From Papio anubis (Eukaryota > Chordata > Mammalia > Primates > Cercopithecidae), in NCBI RefSeq assembly GCF_008728515.1, contig NC_044981.1, positions 129,306,884 to 129,370,883 on the forward strand: DNA of 64,000 nt. The letters run 5' to 3'. This document shows positions 1 through 16,304 of the stretch, piece after piece. A program made the position numbers and the translations under genes. The notes under the pieces are model-generated. The model was not told where the DNA came from, did not search any database, and saw nothing but the letters and a program-made list of their open reading frames with translations. The first letter of the stretch is position 1. Each line of letters opens with the position of its first letter.

Positions 1-1190
<1,190 letters not shown>

Positions 1191-2052
1191 CTAATAGATT
1201 TGAAATTGTCACTGTGGTCTCTAAATTCCTTAATTAATGGTCCCTTTCAATATTCATTAGCTATTGCCTATCAGCAGACAGACACTCCTCAAATAATGGC
1301 AGATTATTAAGAAGAATACACAAACCCATGACTATCTGTGATGCTTAAAGTTCTACAACATATTTTGTCAAAACAATATGCTATTAAAAGTCATACGTAG
1401 GTAAGTGTTACAGAATGAAAACATGGTAGAATGAAATAAAGCTTAGGCTTTTTAAGTTTAGAGATGTGGTTTTGATATGAACTTTCATAACTTGCACTGG
1501 GTGATATTCAGAGTTACATTTCTTTTTAAATTATAAACACTGTATATACTTGTAACAGAAAAATTTGTGAAAGACAAATATAAAGAAGAAAACAAAAAGC
1601 ATTAATTATTATGTAACCATCCAGAGATAACTGCTCTCTCCATTTCATGCATTTACTTTCAGTGTTTCTGTTCACATATAGATTTTGTTTTCCCATTGGG
1701 AACATTCTATGTATTCAATTTTGTATTCTACTTTATGTATTTATATCATGAGCCTATTTGTTTATATCTTTTAACTATTACTTCCCCTCTCCCAACAAAA
1801 CAATGTATAAAAACTACTCTACCATGTAGATGCACCAGCATTTCTTAAAGTTAAATTCAGTTGCTTAAGTGGCTTTTGATTTCTAAATATTATAAGTAAT
1901 GCTACCTAAATATATTCTTACATCTTTGATTATCCTTAGACTATATTCGTAGAATAATTAGGGTCAGAGGGTAAGTTAATTTTGTTAGGGGTTCTAATAC
2001 ATAATTCAACAAAGCATCTGTTTTTCTGACATTCCAGGCATTTTGTGAAAAC

Positions 2053-2118
2053 TATTGGGTTGGTGCAAAAGCAATTTTGTTTTTTGCCATTAAAAGTAAT
2101 GGCAAAACTGCAACTGTA
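2053..2118. mobile_element. MADE1 (mariner-derived MITE), partial
   Basis: The sequence begins TTGGGTTGGTGCAAAAGCAA and continues with GCCATTAAAAGTAATGGCAA, the terminal repeat and palindromic core of MADE1, the non-autonomous Hsmar1 relative. The right arm breaks down after CAAAACTGCAA, so the full hairpin that gives rise to miR-548-type precursors is not preserved. Confidence 0.85.
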
Positions 2119-3075
2119 TCAATATGGTAATACATGTGGATAACTCAGCAAATTCCATAACAACTATTCAATGTATGTTGATTTTTCTCCTCCCTTCCTT
2201 GTTATATCTTTATTTATTTCTGGAATATCACATATTCCTTTAGTTGCCTTAAAGCCATCTGTTTAATAATTAATCTGTATATATTATATAGTATATATAA
2301 TCTAATAATGTAATAATCTTTTTTTAACTTATAGAGAAGACATCTTTTAGAAATAATGAAAGTTATCAACCTCCTTCTCAGAGAAATGCACACTCCACAA
2401 CATTTTACACATCATGTCAGTGCTCAGGGGTCCTCACACTCCAGCGTCCTTGACATTTGGTCTCTCTTGTCAACAATTACAGGGGACATGAGATAGCAAG
2501 TCCATTTCAAATGGCCTTAACTGTTAGACATTTCTTCCTTATATAGAGCCAGAATCTCCCTTGCAGGATTCCTACTCATTGGTCCCAGTTCTTTCCTTTC
2601 CAGACACAGGGAGAAATCTAATTGATTTTCAGCCTAATATCTGAAACAGTTGAAATTGGTAATCTTGTTCCACACATGACTCTTCTGACTAAGCTCTCTG
2701 GCTCCTCCTTCCATCTGTTTCTTTTATGTGGTTCCCACAGTCCAAACCCCTGTGACTACCATACTTGACACAGGCTGCTTCAACCCTGTCACAGCCCCCA
2801 CTGGAATATTGTGCCTAGAACCCACAAACTAAGCTGCCATGGCTTCCCCAATCAGACACACGAAGCTGCTTCCCCTCCACTCTCCATTTGGACTTTCTGC
2901 TATCCATGCAGCTCCGCCTGTGCCACGGGTCAGAAGCTGTGCAGGATGTGACAACTATTCATTTACTTCCATGTTCTTAATATTAACTTTTTTTTTCTGC
3001 CCTGTCAGGCTTTTCTCCATTCTGATTCAATTAGTCCAAATAAATCTTTCTCTGAACGCTGTGTTCCCCATACAT

Positions 3076-3092
3076 TTATTAAGCATGCTTTT
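3076..3092. repeat. Target-site duplication, left copy, outer L1
   Basis: TTATTAAGCATGCTTTT, 17 bases, is repeated exactly at 4340-4356. The two copies bound the whole L1/L1/Alu stack and mark the pre-insertion site. Confidence 0.85.
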
Positions 3093-3148
3093 TTTCTTCT
3101 TTTTTTTTAAAACTAGCAATTTGTCATCTTATTCATTAATCTTTTCTT

Positions 3149-3777
3149 TTGTAACTTCTATTTTAAGTTCAGGGGTACAAGGGCAGGTTGGTTACATAGG
3201 TTAACTTGTGTCATGGGGACTTGTTATACAGATTATTTCATCATCCAGGTATTAAGCCTAATATCCATTTTTTTTCCTGATCCTCTCCCTCCTTCCATTT
3301 TCCACCCTCTGAAAGGCCCCTGTGTGTGTTGTTCCCCTCTATGTGTCCACATGTTCTCATCATTTAGCTCTCACTTATAAGTGAGAACATGCGGCATTTG
3401 GTGGGAGTGTGAATTAGTTCAGCCATTGTGGAAGGCAATGTGGCGATTCCTCAAAGACCTAAAGACAAAACTACTATTTAACCCAGCAATCCCAGTACTG
3501 GGTATATACCCAAAGGAATATAAATCATTTTATTATAAAGACACATGCACACACATGTTCACTGCAGCACTATTCACAATAGCAAAGACATGGAATCAAC
3601 CTAAATGCCCATCAATGATAGCCTGGATAAAGGAAATGTGGTACATATACACCACGGAATACTATGCAGCCATAAAGAAGAATGAGATCATGTCCTTTGC
3701 CAGGACATGGATGGAGCTGGAGGCCATTATCCTTAACAAACTAACACAGGAACAGAAAAACACATACTGCATGTTCT
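3149..3777. mobile_element. Inner L1 fragment with 5' inversion (twin priming)
   Basis: From 3149 to about 3398 the sequence is L1 3' UTR in antisense. From about 3399 to 3777 it is the end of ORF2 and start of the 3' UTR in sense (WNQPKCPSMIAWIKEMWYIY is readable). In L1 coordinates the two parts meet around GCATGTTCTCA, present at both inner ends. This is the expected product of twin-primed reverse transcription. CATTAATCTTTTCTT copies at 3134 and 3778 are its target-site duplication. Confidence 0.82.
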
Positions 3778-3789
3778 CATTAATCTTTT

Positions 3790-4070
3790 CTTTTTTTGAG
3801 TTAGAGTCTTGTTCTGTCTCCAGGCTGGAGTACAGTGGCATGATCTTGGCTTACCGCAACCTCCGCCTCCCAGGTTCAAGTGAGTCTCCTGCCTCAGCCT
3901 CCTGAGTAGCTGGCACTACAGGTGTGCACCACCATGCCGAGCTATTTTTTTTTTTTTTTTTTAGTAGAGACAGGGTTTCACCGTGTTGGCTAGGATGATC
4001 TCGATCTCCTGACCTCGTGATCTGCCCGGCCTCCCAAAGTGCACACAGGTGTAAGCCACCGTGCCTGGCC
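3790..4070 (-). mobile_element. Alu, minus orientation
   Basis: A full dimeric Alu reads from its T-tract (TTTTTTTGAGTTAGAGTCTT) to GTGCCTGGCC, including a long internal T-run at 3944-3962. It is flanked by CATTAATCTTTTCTT at 3778 and 4071, so it landed in the target-duplication copy left by the inner L1. Confidence 0.93.
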
Positions 4071-4854
4071 CATTAATCTTTTCTTAATGGAAATGCTGAC
4101 AGATTCTTTTTTTAGCTTTTATTTTAGGTTCAGGGATACAGGTGCATGTTTGCTATATAGGTAAACTTACCTCACGGGGGTTTGCTATATAGATTATTTC
4201 ATCACTCAGGTACTAAGTCTAGTACCTAACAGTTACTCTTTCTGATCCTCTCCCTCCTCCTACCCTTCACCCTCAAGTAGGCCCCAGTGTCTGTTGTTTC
4301 CCTATATGTGTCCATGAGTTCTCATCATTTAGCTCCCACTTATTAAGCATGCTTTTATTTATTCACCTAACTCAGATACAAAATCATGGAAGCAGACAGT
4401 ACAGAGATTCAACTCTACCTTACCAGCTATCATGTTCCAGACTTACATCACTTTATGAATTAGCATATATGGCACCTGGTTGTACAACTGGTTACAAATC
4501 GATTTAATTCTGCTCTCTATATTGACAGAAGTCAGAATTTCACTGTTTAGTTCAAACAACAAAATGGTTAGAATTTTTTCAAGAGCTTTCTCTTGCTTTT
4601 CTGATGTGCTCACATTATGTGTATTATCCATTATGGCCTAACACCTAAAACATGCATTTTTTGTGTAAACAGTACTGTTTGATATTTGCCATCACCACCT
4701 TGTACTTTGCCACCTACTGAGTTCTGTTTCTTTTTTCATTAGAAGTCATGTAACCATTCTGTGGGTATTATCAGTTGCTATGAGAAGAAATGGGTGGTGA
4801 GATAGGGTCTCCTATTTATTCCGAGAAGTAGCAACCTTCTCTCATCCCAAAACA

Positions 4855-4858
<4 letters not shown>

Positions 4859-4886
<28 letters not shown>

Positions 4887-4887
4887 C
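4859..4887. repeat. (TC)n microsatellite
   Basis: About 14 uninterrupted TC units form a short dinucleotide repeat. Confidence 0.95.
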
Positions 4888-5059
4888 CACTCGCCCCCTC
4901 TCATGCACATGCACTGAAACTGAAAAATCACTGAACTCAGAATTGGTAGGTACCTTAAAGTCTAAAACAGTCTAGGAATTAAAACATTTTTTATCTATAT
5001 TGTACAATCAGAACTAAATCTTCAAAACGATAAACAAGAAAGGTAACAATTCCACTTAC

Positions 5060-5174
5060 CTAGTGCTAATAATTGATAAAGATTTAAGTGCATTTGTTAG
5101 CCAGGAATCTGTCAGACCTTCAATCTCTGCCCTTAACTGTAGCCAGGCATCCCTCTTGGCAGGGCCAAGGAGAC
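5060..5174 (-). CDS. EYA4: EYA4 exon E12 (EYA domain)
   Basis: This 115-nt exon encodes (G)[37 protein letters not shown] and two bases of Arg. The acceptor is GTTGCAG and the donor is [17 protein letters not shown] is the EYA4 form of this helix (EYA1 has TLALKALS). No single long open frame shows it because it is short and bounded by intron; I found it by looking for the protein segment missing between E11 and E13. Confidence 0.96.
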
Positions 5175-7759
<2,585 letters not shown>

Positions 7760-9426
7760 CTGTTAAAAACATTGGAAAAGTTATTTGTTTTCTAAATGAT
7801 GCTTGTTATCATGTTTGAAGGTGTTCCCATCTTCTCATTTGATCAGACTACTGCCAGAAGATGGCAGCGTGTGCCCGTCCATCTCACTGCCTCGCTCTTG
7901 GTTTCTTCTATTGGGAAATGGCACCATTTCTACCCCAAAACATTTAAATCCAGAAGAGTTCCATAGAAAGGAGGGGAGAAATTACACGAAATGAGGGTTT
8001 CTTTAGAGCAATTTAAAAAAATTAATCTTAAAATTATTGATAAGAAATTCTCTCGAATCTCTGTAATCATTTGAGTTCCCTTCCAGCCATTTCCGTTGTG
8101 CATACTTAAGCATGGCTAATCTGAAGATACACAAAACTTATTTGGTCTAACACCTCAGATGGCTACTATTATCTGTCATTTGTTGAGCGGCAACAGGGGG
8201 TCTTGCCTTCAGATTATGGTGCCCTGTGGAATTTCCACGACTTCCTGCTGGACCAGAACCATGAAAGAACCATGCTGGTGTTATTTTAAAGTCCTGACCT
8301 TTTGACACAGAAAAAGGGTAATAATCATAGAAACTGACATTTTCTTTTTGTCAAGTTTTTAAATTTTCAAATCAAAAAGACTACTTTTAAGTAAAAGGAA
8401 AATAATGAAGATTTATCATCTCAAATGTGCTATAAAATTCCAATCAAAATAAACTTTATGTAAGTATACCCACACAATTGACCTGATTTTAAGTTACAGT
8501 GTGCTCAGAACAAATGGGAACTTTTCTGGAAAAGGATTCAATCCTTCTTTGCTGTTCTGAGTCTCAGTCCATCTTCAAATAATCTGCAAAGTTCCAGAGC
8601 AGTATTATAAGCTCTAAAGGTGAAATCTGGTGAGCGCATTTAAAATGCTTAGTTCTCAGAATAATAAATATATAATCAATAAAAATAAATTACTTATAAT
8701 AAATAACTGCAACCTCAGCGTATAGTTTAACATTTTGGGCCTCCTTAGTACCCCCTCAAAGTATTTTACTCATACACACAGATTCTGACTATGTACATGG
8801 TGCTCAGCATTCAAAATTATTATTTTTTTAAAATCATTAAATTTGAAAATACACCATACTAAACAAAGGTTTTTCAGCTACTATTTATATTCATTATTGG
8901 GCTTGAAAGTATCTGACAGTCAAATATTTCACATCTAGTCTCCAGATTTCCACACAGAATGTATTTAATCCGGTTCCAGTTGAAAGGTTGAGTTGACTCA
9001 GGCTTCCTTTAATATATAAAATTCAGTGACTAGCCCAATCAGTACCTTTTGAGTATGTAACTTGAAAATCCAGGTAAGTTAAAAGTTCATATAATTTACA
9101 GAAATTATAGGTTTAGTAAGTTTTGAATAAATCTCCACCTACACGTATGGGTCAAAAAATATAACCTGACTGGAAGTGCCCTGGAGTGCGGCATTTGGTT
9201 CACCAGGTTACATCCCCACTTACGGTACAATCTAGCATAGAATAATCACTCCACACTTCTTTCTTAAATAAATGGGAGAAGTCTAGAGAAATGCTAATTC
9301 TTTACAGGATTACCACAATCATTTAAATTTTCTAACACAAAGTTATGATGATATAAAATAAAAGCATTCTAAATGGTGAGTAGAGTAAGAAGATATTTGT
9401 GTGAAGAGTGGAAGGAAGGGAGAGAG

Positions 9427-9890
9427 AAGAGTACAGAGACTGCCGACGGAATGGCCTGGCCAGACGGCTATTTAGAAAAAGTCTTCCCCTCTTTGACCAA
9501 GTATTGGCTGAAAGGAGTGCAGTATAAACTGTAACCAAAGGAGGCATTATGCTTCCTGAAAAACATCCAGTAAAGGCATTGCAAGCAATGATGGTAACTG
9601 CCGGACTGGGCTTTAAGGAAAAGAGTGGAGAGATTTTACCCGTTAGCATAGGGGTTGGAAATAAAGTTTTTCTCCCAGAATATGGAGGCACCAAAGCAGT
9701 TCTAGACGATGAGATTATTTCTTATTTAGAGATGGTGACATACTTGGAAAGTCCGTAGACTGAAATAAATCACTATTGAAATGGTGTCACATGAAGTTGC
9801 CCATTCCATTGAAGTTCTGAAATCTTTCCTCATGTAAATAACTTCTGTGTCTCTCTTTTATAATAAATTAGTGACATTCAAAAAAGTGGA
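9427..9890 (+). pseudogene. HSPE1P: Processed HSPE1 (chaperonin 10) pseudogene
   Basis: An intronless copy of the mRNA for the 102-residue mitochondrial co-chaperonin HSPE1 lies opposite in strand to EYA4. Recognisable are the start region at 9451, KGGIMLPEK-like and LPEYGGTKAVLDD, the stop region around 9761 and 3' UTR sequence ending with a polyadenylation-type AATAAA relative near 9860. It is broken in several ways: indels just after the ATG, a TAA codon at 9525-9527 where the parent has Glu, many substitutions, and a 4-base deletion near 9710 that shifts the frame before the C-terminus. Imperfect direct repeats, AGAGTGGAAGGAA near 9396 and AAAGTGGAGGAAT near 9884, look like a target-site duplication from L1-mediated insertion. 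It is not expected to make functional protein. Confidence 0.9.
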
Positions 9891-12141
9891 GGAATCCTTG
9901 TAAATTTCCCTGGTAATCAGAAGTTATTTCTCTATCTAATACTCTCTCCTTGTAATTTTTAGAGAAATTCCTCTGACATTAAGTATTAACTCGCATGATT
10001 AATTTGTACACAGGTTGCCCAAAAACTTATCTTTTACTCCTGAGGACAACAGTATATCACACTTATTGGACCAGAAGCTCCATGATTGAAGTTATATTTG
10101 AGATTTTTCCAAATTTAACTTTTCTTTAAATTTATGCCTAGTTAACTATGCCTGTTGACTCTGGACGGTTGCCTGAGGATTACAATCCAGTGAAAGAAAC
10201 CTGAACTTCCATTATTTACATTTTTAGAAAAGGCTAAATAATTGTTCGTCAATTATTTTTCACTCTGACAAACTCTTTAAGAATCATTTTGACCAAAAAG
10301 TGAAATACTAAAAACGCTATAATGTTTTGGCTTTAACAAATTTTAGTAGAACTCAAACATTTGAAAATATTCTAGAACTAACCTTAAATACTTTAATTTT
10401 GTTTTACAAGGTAACCAAAAAGTTGTCACTGATATTTATCAGTTATAATTCACAGCAGTCTTTTCTCACTTTTGCCATCTCAAACTTCCTGGAGACTTCT
10501 TTTCTGGAGATTATTCTAACTGAAATAGCACTTTATTTAAATACACAGGTTTCTCTTGTTAGGGGAGGGTAGTGTGGGCATTTGCCTTCTCTGCAGTTGA
10601 GCAGGATGCAGTGAAGTGTCTATTAGGAGGATTTAAATTTGTATCTTTTAAGGAATTACGTGAGGAACAGCTGCTACTATATATGTTGAAGTATCTACTG
10701 AAAGATTTGAGTGTCAAATTTAGATGTTTAGGTTTTACAAAAAAGCACCCCGAGAGCTTAAATATTCAACATCAACAATGACAACATAATAAGCTAATGG
10801 TAGAGTTACTCTCTTGAGGAATTCTTTTTGTCAACAAGAGTAGAAATCATTTAATTCCAGTTATGGAGCCCAAGCCACTTTTTGGCTGTAAGAGGTTTAT
10901 TGAAATAAAAAATTGTGTGAAAGTAAAACTGCCTTTCAAAGTCAGATGCAGAAGGATAGGGGGCTATATGTGTAACTGTACTGAATGCTTTTGAAAGCTA
11001 TTGTTTTGATTTTATTAGTTTTAGTGCTTGTTTACTCAAGTCAGTAAAAAACATTTGTGTTTCCTTGGGCACTTTATATGGATGTGCAAGCATTTGTGTG
11101 GCACGCATGTGTAGTGACAGTTCAGTCAATTTATATGCAGTAACTCAATTATTTTATTGATTAAGTATAGTATTGTTGAATAGCTAAGGTCTGTGGTTTG
11201 AGCCAAATAAAATTCTTATCACATTCTAAAACACAACTAAAAAGCTATATGCTCAGAGAAGAGAAAGTCAATGCCAGTATTTTCTCAGGAACTACTTCTA
11301 ACAAAGATCCTGCCAGGTATTTCTGAAATACATATAACATAGTACCTGAACTAAAATAATGTCTTTAAGTGCCATGCATGACTGCAACATGTTTTTGATA
11401 TACCAATATTCATTTCAAACTTGCTAAAGTTAGTTACAAATTCATTATATGCTATTTTCACCTTCTCACTTTAGCATTCTTTTAAAAGTTGGGTAGTAAA
11501 TTTATTCCACCTGGCTTCTAACATGCCAGTAAAAAAGCTAAAAGTTCATTTATTCTACTTATTTCCAGTAAAAAATAATTAACCAAATGAAATAAGCACT
11601 TTTAGTTGGATACTACCACACAAAATTTCTTTTTTCTTTTTACACCTTTGAAAAGACTAGTAATATTAAGATCCTCTTTACAATGAAACTCATCCATACT
11701 GATCAACAGAAAAACTAATCCCAAAAGTTACCGCTGTATGTAAAAAATTCAAGTTCTGGAAAGGTTAAGGTGTTTGTTATTATCAGGTATATATAAAATC
11801 ATTCTGTATTCATAAGTAGCAGGATCAATTTAAATCAGGTTTTAGAGAGGTGATTATTTGTTATCTAAAACTGAAAGCTTGCCTAGTAATATTGACCTTT
11901 CATACTGTCCATTGTAGAAAAAACAAGAATGCCTCTTTAATCAGACAGTAATTGTATTATTTAGTAAAAACACTGACTCACTGTAGAGAAGAAGAACAAC
12001 AACAACAGCAAAATGTTGTTACACAGATTTCAGCACACACATTTATGGACACTCATTTTTACTCTCATGTCTCAAATTTAACTCAAACTGGATTTAAGAC
12101 CTTGTCATTGAAAAAACAAAACAAACATTTTCTAACTAGCG

Positions 12142-12768
12142 CGTTGGTGGGAGAGTAAATTAGTTCAACCGTTGTGGAAGACAATGTGGCGATTACTCAA
12201 GGATCTAGAACTAGGAATATCATTTGACCCAGCAATTCCATTACTGGGTATATACCCAAAGGATTACAAATCATTCTACTATAAAGACACACGCACATGT
12301 ATGTTTACTGCAGCACTGTTCACAATAGCAAAGACTTGGAACCAACCCAAATGCCCATCAGTGATAGACTGGATAAAGAAAATGTGGCACATATGCACCA
12401 TGGAATACTATGCAGCCAAAAAAAAGAATGAGTTCATGTCCTTTGCAGGGACATGGATGAAGCTGGAAATCATTCTCAGCAAACTAACTTAGGAACAGAA
12501 AACCAAACACTGAATGTTCTCACTATTAAGTGAGAGCTGAACAATGAGAACACATGGACACAGGGAGGGGAACACCACACACTGGGGCCTGTTGGGGGGT
12601 GGAGGGCTAGGACAGGTATAACATCAGGAGAAATACCTAATGTAGATGATGGGTTGATGGGTGCAGCAGATGACGGGGTTGATGGGTGCAGCAAACCACC
12701 ATGGCATGTGTATACCTACATAACAAACCTGCACGTTCTGCACATGTACTCCAGAACTTAAAAGTATT
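12142..12768 (+). mobile_element. 5'-truncated L1 (primate L1PA/L1PB type), 3' end
   Basis: Sense L1 runs from late ORF2 (WNQPKCPSVIDWIKKMWHIC, KNEFMSFAGTWMKLE) through the 3' UTR (ACACATGGACACAGGGAGGG; AACCTGCACGTTCTGCACAT) to a short A/T-rich tail. A 17-base piece containing TTGATGGGTGCAGCA is duplicated around 12650-12690. I could not find a clear target-site duplication. It is antisense to EYA4. Confidence 0.92.
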
Positions 12769-12849
12769 TTTTTAAAAAGTTATTTAAGTAACTCAATAAC
12801 TTGGCTTTTCTTTCTCACACACTTGAAACATTTTCAGCATAGGATGGGT

Positions 12850-12935
12850 CAGAAGTATGTGCTCTGGAACTAGGCAAATCTGCTTCAAATTCCAGTTCTA
12901 CCACTTAGATAGCAGGTAACTTTAGATGTGATTTG
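12850..12935 (+). mobile_element. MIR fragment
   Basis: ATGTGCTCTGGAACTAGGCA, then AAATTCCAGTTCTACCACTT, corresponds to the MIR consensus around GGCTCTGGAGCCAGAC and TCCCGGCTCTGCCACTTA. Confidence 0.65.
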
Positions 12936-13811
12936 TATGTTGTGGACCATAGAGTTTCTCCCTTGCATAAATAATGTGATAAACACATTTACTTCAATAC
13001 ACTGTTAAGTAATTAATGGAAAGTTCAACATAAAATATCTAGAACAAGGTAGGGGTTCAGTAGTAGTAATCTCCCTCTCAATTCATCATATGATTATAGA
13101 CAAAAACTTTTATTTAATTATGAAACTATGAGATAAAAAATAAATTTAAACATGCCATCTGAAAAAAAATGAAAGAGAAATCTCTATTTCAGCACAGTTA
13201 TGCTTGACTGAGAAGTACTTCTGCCAAGAACCTGAACTACTTAGTTATTTCAAATTGTACTATCTGAATGTCTAATAACCTAGGACACAGATGGCATACC
13301 TTATTGCAGTACATGTTCAACTACTCTGAGGCTATTTTTCCTTGGGTCGTTTCATTTTGCTGTTGTTTTTATTTTCTTTTTCTCTTATTTGCCATTTAGA
13401 CACTGTCTTGCCATTTGAGGTTGAAAACGGAAACATAATTTTTAAAATGAGAAAATAAATGCATTTAAATGCATCAAACATGCTTAAATAGTTCTAGCAC
13501 TGTTTTTTTATCCAGAAGGGAAAGAAATGAGGAATGATAATGTTAGCTAAAGTTAGGCTTCAGATTATCCACAAAATTAAATGATCTATGCTATCACCAC
13601 GAATAGTGTCTGTGAATATTGTTTAGTGATTAACCTAAATAAGCTCCTGGTTAATAATCTGGAAGAGCTAATGCTGATTCCAAAGGTGCCAAGCCTCTTG
13701 TGGCTGAAACACTAAAAGAATCAAGAGTCACGTACAGCTGTGGACAGTAAGGACAGCAAAGCCAAAAGTCTCCTCTTTGGAGACATTTTTGTTCTACATA
13801 TATATAATTCA

Positions 13812-14144
<333 letters not shown>

Positions 14145-15953
14145 TTAAGCACATATTGCTGTGGTGGAAGAGAGAGGAGACTGCATGGGTTTTTACTGAA
14201 GATTCAAAAGATTTCTCAGTCATCCGGAAAGGTGACTTTCCAGAAGGTTCAGATATACCAAACGCACAGGCACACCTGGGAATTCAGACATACGTAACGA
14301 TGACACAGCATACATTTTCACACAAAGCTGTACGTTCAGGAGGGAAGGAGGAAGGGAGCCATTCAGTTCATATGACCCAGTTTACATATAATCTATGGAA
14401 GAATTTTCTGGAGAAAGGTATTTGGATGGGGTGCTGAAGAATGGAGTAAACTCGCTAAAAAGAAAGGGTGTCTTTTTAAGAATAATGACAAATAATGAGA
14501 ATTAAAAGACAGAGAAAAATAGGTCAACTGGGTATTTATAAGACTTGAGCAGAGAATGTTATCCGGAGGTGAAACAGGAAGAGCTGGCAGAGGATGGTGC
14601 AACCATCACTTAATTTTTGATTGCATTTTTATCAACAAGGTAAGAGGAATCTCCCTATCCAAACATGTGTAGAGTTTGGTCTAACCTGCATTTGACTAAG
14701 GTTGAAAAAGTGAGGGGTGAGAATAGCTAAAAGAACATTAGTTCTCTAAGCATAATCCAGGTATAAAATATATGCTTTGGGAAGTTAATGAAAGTGACGG
14801 GATCAGTAAAGAGTTAAAATGACTCAACTTTTGTTTACAGAAACCAAGATATTAAACAGCAGCAAGGAGTTGAAAATCAAGACCAGAGTTGTTACTTTAG
14901 CATAATTAACTGCAGCTGAAGGCCTAGCATGAAGCGATATAAGACTAAAAAGTAATGAGCATTTGGGGATAGGGATTGGAATAGAGAAGTAATTCATGCT
15001 CAAACATTGTGTTTAAAATTCTCAAAGTTGGAATGATGGCTAAAGAAGAACTGCTCATAGATGCAACTCAGAAGATATGGGAAAGAAAAAACCTGGAAGG
15101 GACAAACCCTTAAAATCTGAGACCAGAGGGGTGTTAGCAGGGAGAAGAATAAGGTTTTGAATAAAGCTGACAAGTCCAGAAGGATACTATTGGTTTTGGC
15201 TGGGAAGTTATTTTGGAAGACCTCAGAGGGTGATTTGGGTTGAGTGGCTGGGCCAGGAGCCAGACTGCAGGGATTTGAGAAGAGAGAGCCGAAATTGTGT
15301 TTTCAACATTCTAATAGTTGGCATTTCAAGAAATGTATCTCAACTTGGGAAAATGTAACACAAACTTTACTCAATTTATGATAAGAACATGCAACCCAGG
15401 TCAGGCCAAGCAGTATTCATCTACACCCTGAACTGATTCCATCTGCAAGGAGAAACCACTCTTCATGCCACATCTCCACTAAGATAACCCATTTTATTCC
15501 TACATTTCCTTTCATCATATTTTGAGGGGGAAGCCCTAAAGTGTAAACATATTTGAGATGTCATCCTGTGTTCTGTAGCCATTAAAACCTGGAGAATAGG
15601 AATTATATGCTAAGAAAAAGGCACTGAGTGCTAAGGGGTCATTGGGGTATGAGAGCTAAACTAAGACTCGATGTGAGTGAAGATAGAGATAAGAAAATAA
15701 TACGTTGGATTTCAACATAATTTTCTAATTGTTTACATCTCCTCATTTAGAGATTTATGTGGATTGCATAGCCAGAGATTCTCATTTCTCAGTAATGGAT
15801 GCTGACTCCACATATCTGATGGCATCCTGGTATTCTGTCATCTGGTAGCTTGACTGTGCTGCTGGATTCATCCGTCTTCCAGTGACAGAACCATTTGGCA
15901 CTATATACCCAAAGATCAAATCAGTTCTGTTTTAGCCAACATTCATTCATTCA

Positions 15954-16304
<351 letters not shown>

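Larger units (their letters stand above)
3093..4339 (-). mobile_element. L1 3'-end insertion (outer), minus orientation, with nested insertions
   Basis: The 4108-4339 segment is the antisense of a primate L1 3' UTR (TTCAGGGATACAGGTGCATG; GATCCTCTCCCTCC; GTCCATGAGTTCTCATCATT). The poly-T at 3091-3113 is its A-tail. Between tail and L1 end there are about 60 bases of non-L1 sequence, now interrupted by an inner L1 and an Alu. A second A-run (TTTTTTT at 4108-4114) sits at the L1 end, so the layout is L1, A-run, unique segment, A-tail: a possible 3' transduction. Confidence 0.75.

Noticed and set aside
3381..3905. 174-codon open frame on plus
   Set aside because: It runs from L1 ORF2 3' end into an Alu; chimeric repeat sequence, not a gene.
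4859..4887. Regular repeat considered as CRISPR-like or regulatory array
   Set aside because: Simple TC dinucleotide microsatellite; no spacers.
9549..9758. 69-codon frame resembling chaperonin 10 as a functional gene
   Set aside because: Upstream stop, N-terminal indels and a C-terminal frameshift show it is a processed pseudogene.
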